From Smallanthus sonchifolius (taxonomy: Eukaryota; Streptophyta; Magnoliopsida; Asterales; Asteraceae): a DNA stretch of 64,000 bases. The translations under genes and the position numbers were made by a program. The notes beneath the pieces are model-generated. The model worked only from the letters and a program-made list of their open reading frames with translations. It did no database searches and was not told the DNA's origin. The DNA lies in contig CM042024.1 of NCBI GenBank assembly GCA_023525975.1, positions 95,979,880 to 96,043,879 of the forward strand. Reading direction: 5' to 3'. Shown here piece after piece: positions 55,818 through 64,000 of this stretch (position 1 is its first letter; each line of letters starts with the position of its first letter).

Positions 55818-56448
55818 GTGAGTTTCACGGCCCCTTTTTACTTGTTTTACTATTGGGGGATAAACATGCTTACACACAAACATATTTTACTTGTTTTCCT
55901 GTTGAGGAGAAACAAACATGAACACCAACTATCATACTTTTACTTGTTTTCCCCGTGGGGGAGAAACAGGTACGCAGACAAACATTATTTTACATGTTTT
56001 TCCCGTTGGGGAAGAAAACATGACACAACTATTTTAGATTATTGTAATTCATATGTTATTACTGTTGAGGCTAAGCGTGAACACACTATCACAGAAAGTC
56101 CTCATCATACATCGAACCGTTAATATGGAACTTAGCGATGTAATGTTTAGTAGTACTACTGGGTTTGACAAGCCCCACCCGCGTTAGTCGCGCTAACTCG
56201 ATTGGAGGTCGAACGGGTGAAATGTTAGCCTACTCACATTTGCCAGAGTTGATAGACCTGGCAGGGGGTATACAAACACAAACAGTCAGCTTCGGTTACG
56301 AGCGCTTTAATAAGACATGAACATAGGCTAGCTACCTATAGATATGCATATTGAATGTACATAATCTGGCAAACACTCTCTTATTGTGAACTTGAAACCT
56401 GTGAACTCACCAACATCGTGTTGACACTTTTTCTTACATGTTTCTCAG
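55818..56448 (+). other. Predicted leader intron in solo LTR T3
   Basis: The donor is GTTTAG/GTGAGTTTC. The branch-like GTTGAC (56419-56424) is followed by CTTTTTCTTACATG and the acceptor TTTCTCAG/GTCGC. The 631-bp interval contains about 65-bp repeats, each ending in an ACATGTTTTTCCC...GGGGAAGAAAACATG hairpin (best at 55992-56022). Confidence 0.5.
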
Positions 56449-56736
56449 GTCGCTTTGGCACAGGTTGCACACTTAGGACATGCATGGAGTCCTATTGTCA
56501 TATCATACATTTCAAACATTTTAAACAGTTTACTTAATTATATTAATTAACGCTTATTGAGTGTAATTACTTTTGACTTCATTTTTAACGTTTACGCTTC
56601 CGCATTAACTCTGAACTTTTATGTTATGACATTTCAAGTCCCTATATAGTGTCGTTTGATGTAACTAATGACTGAGATCCTGGTGTGTCACCTTCCAAAC
56701 GGTAAAACTCCGTTAGTTGAAATTGGGGGTGTGACA

Positions 56737-59700
56737 ACATCTTTGCTAGGGTTGAAATGGTGTTTGATTGCTAGCATAAGACGTTTCCCACCCTCATTTG
56801 CAGGCTCATGAGCTTCACCCATCTCCAGAATTCTACTGAGATCTGAATCTAGTAATGATAGAACTTCATCAACAGATTTATAAACAGATCTCCTTCTTTC
56901 AGTTCTCACCCTGAAGATTTCAAACCACTGATCCTGTGAACTGTAGAACCAATCAACTATATATCTGGAGTCTTCTGGTTTAGGTGTGGGTTTGGATTTC
57001 TTCAGGAGAGGCTGTTGATGAGAGGGAGCTGAGTGAGATGGTTTGGACTTTTTGGGTGGAGGAGAGGAACGTTTGGGGATATTTGTGGAAGGTTTTTGGA
57101 TAGTGGAAGTAGTGTCTGGGGCAGAAGTCTTTTGTTTCTTGACTGGTCTCTTGTCTTCCTTTTCTGTGACCCTTGTCTTGAAGACTTTCTTTCCTAGTAT
57201 TTCTTCTTCTTCCTTCTTGACTTGTCTGTACAAGGCTTGTAGGTTCATGAATGTCATGGGACCTAGCCTCCTTCTACTTTCCCCCCTTTCCTTTAGGAAG
57301 TCAGTCATGACCTTCCTTTCTTCATGGGTTCTCTTGTTAAGTGCAATGGCCTTCTTGGATTTTTGATGAGCCTTTTCTTCCTCTTCAGCTCTCTTCTTCT
57401 TTTCCAATTGCCCCTGCTGACCCATGACGGCTCTATAGATCTCTTTGTTTGAAAGTTTTTCAAGGTAGTCAGCATCCTCACCTTGAGAGATCAGAGCTTC
57501 AATCCACTCCTCCTTCATTTCTTTTGCAAATTTAGAATTAGAGATTATGAATTTAGCATCTTCCTTCCTTTTCTTTTCTTCCTCCTCCTCTTCTTCCTTG
57601 TTTAGTTGTTCCTGCAGCTGTCTAGCAAGTTCTTCATCTTCGTCAACTTGAGACACTGCATGGAGTTTGACTTTCATCTCATCCAGCTGTTTGGCATACT
57701 GCTGGATAAGTTGTTCTCTGAGGAGCATGGCTGTTTTTCTTTCTTGAGCCTTTTTCAGGTAAGCCATCTCCTCTTCTTCTCTCTTCCTTCTTATTTCTTC
57801 CTTCTCTCTCTTCTCTCTGAGCAACCTCTCTTCATCTTCTTTGGTCATAATTCCCTTCCCTTTGTTTACACTGGATGCCTCTGCTTCGGCTTCACTGATC
57901 ACAACAGCAGATGATTGTGCTGCTGTTGGGATCTCAGCCTCAGCTTCATTGGCAAGTTGAGAGGTTGATAAGGGAAGGTCATTAGCTTCATCTGATTTGC
58001 ACTCAGGACTTGTAAATTCTATCAGCATTTCTTGGACAGTGGATCTTGATTCATATGCTGCAGCAAAGATGTCTACTCGAGGGGAAGCTGAGTCAGAATC
58101 AGTGTCAGAATTTGACACATATACTGCCTCAGCAATCCTTCCTTCTTATTCAAGATGGGCTCTGACAGTAGCTATCATTTCCTGGCTTTCGAGGGAGTTG
58201 ACATTGCAGATATTTGCCCTGAGTTGAAAGATCTTGTACAGAAAGTCTATAGGCAGTAGCAGGATGCTCCTGGTGTTGATGGTGAGAGAGGAGTCGTTGC
58301 TTAGTAGTAAGGTGTGGTGAAGAGACTTAGTACTTACCCATCCTAGCACATCTAAGTCCTTGACAATGGAGTTGTACATAAATCTTCTTAAGCACATAAC
58401 TTCTTCTTCAGTGAGAAGACTGCTCCTTATTATTTCAAGTCTTCTATGAGTCAGTCTTCTTTCTACTGCTGCTGAAGATTCAGGATAGGCTACCCTTTTT
58501 GCTGCTTGTATTTGTCTTTCGAACTTGGGTAGATTATCCTCCATCAAGTCATAGAACCTGCCAATAGCAAGTTTTGCTGAGAGGTCCGTAGAGTTGTTGA
58601 TGCATTGTAGATGGTATAGGTGAAGGACTTGGATACTGTTGAGAAAGTCCCAGTTTAGCTCTTCTACTCCGCTAAACTCCCAACCAATCCAGAACCTCTC
58701 AGACTTTCCATCATACCCCCAAGCTAGTATTATGTCAAACTCTAGCTGTGTTGAAGTCAGTGGAAATTGGGGGGCAGTGGATTAACTTATGATGGCGGCT
58801 GCTTCAGGGATGATGCTGAAAGATGTATATGTATGTTCTTTGTCTTCAACATCAGTCAGCACCTCATCAATAGCCCTGACGACTAACTTCCAGTCTTCAG
58901 AAGTCTCTTATTCTTCGTCATCTAAAGCTGGCAAGTCATGAACCTGTACAAAAGCTGGCTTGAATAATGTACTTTGAAATGCAGTCTGCTCTTGAATCCA
59001 GTCGTCAAGACTGTCTGAGTCTTATTCCATTAGGACTATCTCCCCCTTTTTGGTTGCATCAGTGGACAGATAGGCATCAGTTTGGGTGCCCACTGAGACA
59101 AGGGAGGGAGAAGCTATGGAGGGGTATTGATGGGCTTCATGCAGAAGGATCTGGTGTTGTAGTTTTGACACCTCAGCCTCAAGCATAGCCACCCTGGCCG
59201 TCAATTCCTGATTTTTAAGTTGCATACTGTCCTCATCCATATTTGTGGAATCCTTGGACCCAGATGGGGCCGTAGGCCTAGCCTCAGTATCCCCATCACC
59301 CATGGTTTCTTGGCACCTGGGATTCCTCTCAGTGAGGGGAGTTTCCAAGGAAACATCCTTACTATGAGTTGCTGTGGTTGAGGTCGTAGCGATGTTTTCA
59401 CTGTCCTCCTGGTTATTTGATGGACCAACAGTAGTGACAGCCTCTTTCACATCCACTCTGTCATAACTCCTAGAGTGGACCTTCAGGGGAGTAGAACTTG
59501 GGTTGGGTGTGTTGGAAGCAAGATCAATCAGTACTTCTGAGATAGTGACAGTTGGAGAAGGTACATCATCTTAATCAATTTCCTCAACACTTAAGTTCAG
59601 AAGAGAGAGGAGTGGCTCAAGGGGCTGTTCTATGGACCCGGGAAGTGATCCTGATCCTAATAGAGAGACATTCGAAGAAGTCCCCCTAACAATGTGGCTG

Positions 59701-60779
59701 TCCCTTATGATATTCTCACCAGAATGTTGTGATTCTGAGTGAGGGCTGTTAGGTTGGGGTTGGGCCTTGGAGGCAAGAGAAGAAGGAGTTCTCTTGCCCC
59801 TTTTTCTGGTATACTTGGCTACAACCGGGGCCCTGTGTTCCGGTTGAGCAATCAAACTGGGTGTTAGAAGTGTATGTGCCTGTGCATCTTCAGTAGAATG
59901 CACAGGGATTCGATCAAGGGAAGCAGTTGTTTGTGATTCAGGAAGTGGGGTGGAGGGTGTGGGATCAGTACCAGCTGGGTTTGCTGAACTGTCACCCTGG
60001 GTGCTTTGCATGTTCATCATTGTAGATAACAATGGAACATTGACCCCTGAAAACCTTTTGGAAATAGTTCTCATGCTTTGAAAAATATAATTTTTATGTC
60101 CCAACATGATGTAGATTCTTGTAGGTTTTGAAAGTTCTTTTAGTTCCTAGTTGAAAACCTCCTGTAAGAATCTTGGGTACATAAAAAATTGTTGCTTTGC
60201 ACCCTCTTGAAGGTTATATCTCAAACCCTCAAAGATGAGGTGTGCAAAGTTAAAACCTAGGCCAGTAATCATACCATGGAAAGCAGAGGCAAGTGCGGAG
60301 CTCACTTGATGCCATCCACTTCTCTTCTGAGATATGCATTGGAGAAGAGTATGGCAGAGATACTTCCATGGAGGGCCCATCAGCGCCTTCTCTATTGTGT
60401 ACTCATTTTGATTTCCAGTGTAGCCTATGGATACAAAGGTCCTCATGTACTCGTCCTTTGAGTATGAGATGGCTGCTCCCTCATCTTGAAGCTTAAGATG
60501 TTTTCGGAGTGTGGCTTCCGAGATGGTGATGTCCTTGCCGTCTACCTTGGCTTTAATTTGGGGAATCTCCTGTTCGGTAGAGTAGATGGCGGTTTTCCAG
60601 AAATCCTCCATATGAGGGATATATATGGTAGGGTTGGTTGTGAGGGCAAAATGGATCTTTGATCGGCATAGGAAGTCGATCATATTATCGAATCCTTCAG
60701 ATTTCTTTCCCTTGGTTAAGTATGCTGTAAGGTTATGGTACGGGGAGAACTTATCGTCAGGGTTATTGATGTCTGCCAT
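56737..60779 (-). pseudogene. Long 3' ORF of the SIRE-like element (env position), main part
   Basis: One reading frame runs from the ATG at 60779 (MADINNPDDKFSPYHNL) to the solo LTR at 56737. It is broken only by in-frame stops (near 60147, 59571, 59022, 58908, 58784 and 58146), with no frameshift. About 210 N-terminal residues form the domain I associate with the extra ORF of Asteraceae Copia elements (FALTTNPTIYIPHMEDFWKT, KVDGKDITISEATLRKHL). A Ser/Pro/Gln-rich middle follows. The part from 58118 has a long charged coiled coil (about residues 95-260 of that piece, KREEEEMAYLKKAQER type) and a Lys/Ser/Pro-rich stretch. No signal peptide or membrane span is seen, so envelope function is not supported by sequence. 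Confidence 0.75.
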
Positions 60780-61419
60780 TGTTGTTTGATTTTAGAGGGA
60801 AGGTTTGAAGGTTAAGAGTGTGGAAGGCTTTGAATGTTTTGTGGATGGAAGGCTTTGAATGTGGTGGGTACTTGAGAGAAGGTGATGTGGGTTTAGGGTG
60901 AAATTGAATGTGAAGAGGTGGTAAGGAAGTTTGATTTGTTCTTATAACGGTAGAGGAGGGAAAAAGCAAAATGACTTGTACAGTACAAACTCATTCACCT
61001 TTTACTGTTACAACTGTAATACACCGAGGCAGTCATGGTAAAGACTGACGTTAATTTTTACAGCGGGTAAAAGTTAATTTGGACTTAAATTTACCCATAA
61101 GCAGCAAACTTGGTTGCTGTGGATGAATAAGCCTGCCCGCTGCAAGCTTGGTTGCTGCGGAAGGTTAAGTCTGTCAGCATCGAACTCAATTGATGCTGAT
61201 GGATTCAGTGATCTGTAGCAAGGATGTCGCTGCTGACAGCCTTAAAGCTATCCACAGGAAACTTGTTCCTGCTGATGACTTAAAGCAGTCGGTGGTAAAT
61301 CCTTTGCTGCTGAAGATTAAACCTGCCAGCAGCTGAAGGACAAAAATGCTGCTGACTTATAACTTTTATTTACAACAAAACACAAAACACATTTTAAAAT
61401 AGAATTTTAGAGATAGATT
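60780..61419 (-). repeat. Spacer rich in CAGCAGCAA/GCTGCTGA words
   Basis: This noncoding stretch lies between the RNase H end and the 3' ORF. The part 61090-61360 has about eight imperfect copies of a CTGCTGAnnnnTTAAA(C/G)C unit, related to repeats in the 3' LTR. The part next to the ORF (60780-60960) is the ORF's 5' leader. Confidence 0.6.
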
Positions 61420-61614
61420 TTAATCAAAGTTCATCATACCAATGGATTCAACTAAATATATAAATCTAGCTTCATCAAAAGGTTTTGTAAACAAATCAAC
61501 ATATTGCTCATTTGTATGATCTTTGGTTAAAATAATCCTCTTTTTCTCAGCTTGATCTCTTATGAAATGATACCTGATGTCATGTTCCTGGAACAACCAT
61601 TGTCTACCACCCAA
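61420..61614 (-). pseudogene. pol: Copia RNase H, C-terminal remnant
   Basis: The product contains HDIRYHFIRDQAEKKRIIL and YVDLFTKPFDEARFIYLVESIGM, the standard end of Copia RNase H. It is out of frame with gag, and nothing of reverse transcriptase or integrase remains between it and gag, so one or more large deletions removed most of pol. Confidence 0.85.
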
Positions 61615-61657
61615 GTGTTATTCTTGTGACCTGGCAGTCCCTGCACATGATAGAGAT

Positions 61658-64000
61658 CTAGTTAGTGGGAGGAGTCCATGAGTTTGCATCCTTGAAGAAA
61701 AGGGTTCTTAGAATGTTAGATTCATCATGTGTGCATTCAACAGAACCAATGATAAGTCTTGGAGTGATAGAAATTGGGATCTTGGCTTTCCATTGTTGAG
61801 GAGATGGTCTTCCTGTTCTCTTTTCTCTGTCAGCAGCTGATTTTGCTTTGACTATTGATGGCTGTTTTTTAACAGCAACAGATTTTGCTGCTGGGGACTT
61901 TGGCTTATCAGCAGCAGATTTTGTTGCTGCTGATGGCTTTGGCTTCTCAGCAGCTGCTGATTTAAGCTTATCAGCAGCAGATGTTGTTGCTGCTGATGGT
62001 TTTGCTTGAGCAGCAGCAGATTTGGTTGCTGCTGAAGGCTTGTCTTTAGGTTGCTTGTGCTTCACTTGATAACCAACATTTTTTCTAGCTGCCGATGGTT
62101 TAACAACCGATGTATGCTGATCCTTCTTTACCTTTCATATTTGAGGGGCTTGATGTAGGATCTGGTTGAAAGGGTTAAATTGACAATTTGTAGCAAAGTG
62201 GTCTGATTCACCACAGATGATGCACGTCTGTTGAGATTTTGACAACTGCTCCCTTGGTGGAGAAAAAGAGTTTCTGAATTGAATTGTCTTTGCTTCAAAC
62301 CTTCTTACCTGTTTGTTCTTCTTTGTCCTCCCAAAAGCACGTTGCCTGAGATTTCCTTGCTGCTGAAGGTAGTAGAAGTAGGTGCTGGCAGTGTGGTTAT
62401 ATTTTCCACAGACAAAGCATGATTTTGCCAGTTTGTCCCTTGAAAGATAAACATAATCCTTTCTTTTGAAAAGATCTTTGAAGTTCCAAGGGTGAGCTTT
62501 GTTGTGCTCAAAAGTAGCTTCTTCCAATGTCTTTTGAACACATGGAACTCTTTCTCCAGGCTTATGGCATATGTTAAACACCTTTCTTTGAGGCTTTGAG
62601 GTTGAAGACTGCCCCTTTTCAACATTTAGCTTTATTCCTTATGGAGGATAGCTAATTTTGATTTGGTTGAAAGGTATAGGAACCGGAGCGGCTGGTAAAG
62701 GAACAGGAGTACTTGTTTGAATGACTTCAAGAACAGGCTTTGGTACTTGTACTGGTGATGAGATCTCCTCAGTTTTAGTGGACTCTGAGCAAGATGACTC
62801 AGATGCTGATGAGGTAGTGTATTCTTGCACCAGTGGTTCATATATTGAAGGATCAAGATCTCGGTTGGCCTTTTCAAGATTTGAGAGATTGAAGCTTGGT
62901 TCATGGATGGCAACGTAGTCAGCAGGAGGTGCAATGGCTTGGTATTGTTCACCATGATACCCCAGACCAGTTTTTACCTTTTCATGAATTTGAGCATCTA
63001 AACGTCTTTGCAGATTTTTAGATGCAAATTCATATTTATCAACATGAACTTTTTGTTCTGCCAATTCTACTCTGGTAGCTTTTAGTCTAGCCAGTAGATC
63101 ATCAATCTGAGTTTCAAGATTGCTTTGTTCATGTTTTAGTAATGAAATCTCTTTCTTTAGGGAGTTAGTTTTTTCTTTATAACTGTTTTCTACCTTTATG
63201 AATTCAGATTTGATTTGATGAAACTCTTCATTTTGATCTATAAGGTTTTGATTATGCTTTCTGTAGCCTAACATCTTATCAATACAAGTTTGGGAACAGA
63301 GATGTTCATATACCTGAGGCGGTATCTCAGTTGTGTCTGCCATAAGCGCTTGGTTGTTGGCAGGCAGCTCTTCATACTGGAAGCTCCAGTCGAAGTCAGA
63401 AGTTCCAACAGTTGCACAGGCTGTAGTTTGAACTGGAGGAGAAGCTTGTTGCTGTTGTTGTCTGGGTTGGGCTTGGTGAGCTTGTCTTGATTGAGGAGTA
63501 GCTGGATTGGCTCTTGGTGCCTTGCATTCTCTATCAAAGTGACCCAGTTGGTTACAGTTGTAACATCTTAGTTTGCTTTTATCCAATCCAACTCTGGTGT
63601 TGGAGTTGTTGCTTGGAATGGGTCTTCCGGTTCTAGAGTAGAACCTTTTTGCTCTTATAGAGAGCATGGCATACGAGTGCTGTATGTCCATTTCTTCTAA
63701 GTCATCTGGATGGAAGCATTCCAGATCCTCCTTGATAAAGGACATGCTGCTTGAGTTTTCAGAAACAAAAGCAGCAGAGGTTGAGGTTTGAGGAGGAGCT
63801 TCTAGGAGAAATGGTGAGGTGTTTGTTTGAGAGGTTGGAGTTTGTGGATGGGTGACAATGGGAGGATAGTAGTTGCTGGAACTAGGACCTGAGTGGTCAG
63901 AGTGGAGGGCAGAGATAGTGGTGGATGTTGAGGCATTTTGATAGCTTGAGCTTCGTTCTTTTGCCTGAATCATCTCTAGCTCATAGGTTTTCAGCATACC
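61658..64000 (-). pseudogene. gag: gag of the SIRE-like element (5' part beyond the window)
   Basis: A single frame has stops near 62639 and between 62135 and 62065. The first piece (from 63997) has a zinc knuckle CYNCNQLGHFDREC, a Gln/Pro-rich stretch and a coiled coil (about residues 245-340). The second (62135-62581) has CFVCGKYNHTASTY, with Tyr for the last Cys, and an intact CIICGESDHFATNC. The third (61658-62065) has a Lys/Ala/Ser repeat (KPSAATKSAAD-like, about five copies) and ends in ECTHDESNILRTLFFKDANSW. Such long gags with several zinc fingers are normal in the SIRE lineage. Confidence 0.8.

Larger units (their letters stand above)
53722..56736 (+). mobile_element. Solo LTR of family T (T3, 3015 bp), extended-start variant
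   Basis: The ends are TGTGACACCC and GGGGGTGTGACA, flanked by ACATC (53717-53721 and 56737-56741). The first 74 bp contain TTCGGGACGAAAATTC...ACTAGGGGATGATG, which looks like the pol tail and polypurine tract, followed by the canonical LTR start at 53796. It also has a tRNA-like segment (55013-55079), hairpin repeats (55840-56030) and a predicted intron (55818-56448). Confidence 0.9.
52779..64000 (-). mobile_element. SIRE-like Copia element with most of pol deleted (runs off the window)
   Basis: On the minus strand the order is gag (from beyond 64000 to 61658), a short RNase H end (61420-61614), a spacer, a long 3' ORF in the env position (60779 to 53470), a polypurine tract, and the 3' LTR (52779-53424). 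Gag with zinc knuckles and coiled coil, Copia RNase H and an extra 3' ORF characterise the SIRE/Maximus lineage. Protease, integrase and reverse transcriptase are absent, so any later movement would need another element's enzymes. A solo LTR (53722-56736) splits the 3' ORF. Confidence 0.8.

Noticed and set aside
56688..60779. Envelope glycoprotein gene
   Set aside because: The ORF is in the env position of a SIRE-like element, but no signal peptide, membrane span or fusion-type segment is visible; only the positional description is kept.

Overview
The window is nuclear DNA of a flowering plant, most likely a member of the daisy family (Asteraceae). It is almost wholly transposable-element DNA: AT-rich, full of long terminal repeats (LTRs), plant-type primer sites (TGGTATCAGAGC and variants), MITEs, Helitrons and tRNA-derived SINEs. 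The family assignment is inferred from the SIRE-type Copia element on the right, whose extra 3' ORF and LTR style I associate with Asteraceae; no host marker gene proves it.

Layout. 1-3.7 kb: palindromic and MITE-like elements, a (TA)n tract hit by a Helitron, and a SINE. 4.0-4.3 kb: the only plausible host gene, a 51-codon single-pass membrane peptide with TATA box and poly(A) signal. 4.5-5.5 kb: LTR and internal DNA of an old retroelement (family A). 5.5-12.8 kb: a decayed plus-strand Ty3/gypsy element with two unusual ORFs ahead of gag, ended by an LTR fragment of another family. 13.2-18.1 kb: a 5'-truncated minus-strand chromovirus. 18.1-46 kb: a nest in which a second family A copy is split by a 4.3-kb solo LTR (TSD GGAAT), which is split by a near-intact chromovirus (20181-29168, TSD ATATG) and an older gypsy element (31131-44404, TSD AGAAC), the latter carrying two further solo LTRs (TSDs AGATT and GGGGG). 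46-52.8 kb: Copia fragment, Helitron ends, hAT-like MITE, SINE, relic of an autonomous Helitron helicase, and LTR scraps. 52.8-64 kb: a minus-strand SIRE-like Copia element that lost nearly all of pol but keeps gag remains and a long env-position ORF, itself split by a solo LTR (TSD ACATC).

Most interesting signal. Every gypsy LTR family I could inspect except the GGGGG solo LTR (not examined for this) carries, downstream of the expected transcription start, a matched splice donor, branch-point/pyrimidine tract and acceptor: a predicted leader intron inside the LTR. In two families this intron also holds tandem hairpin arrays, one with compensatory base-pair changes. If spliced, the intron would separate mRNA from genomic RNA. 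Other unusual points are LTRs that carry their own polypurine tract, palindromic CGGWCCG arrays upstream of the TATA box in two families, and a tRNA-like Pol III promoter inside a solo-LTR family.
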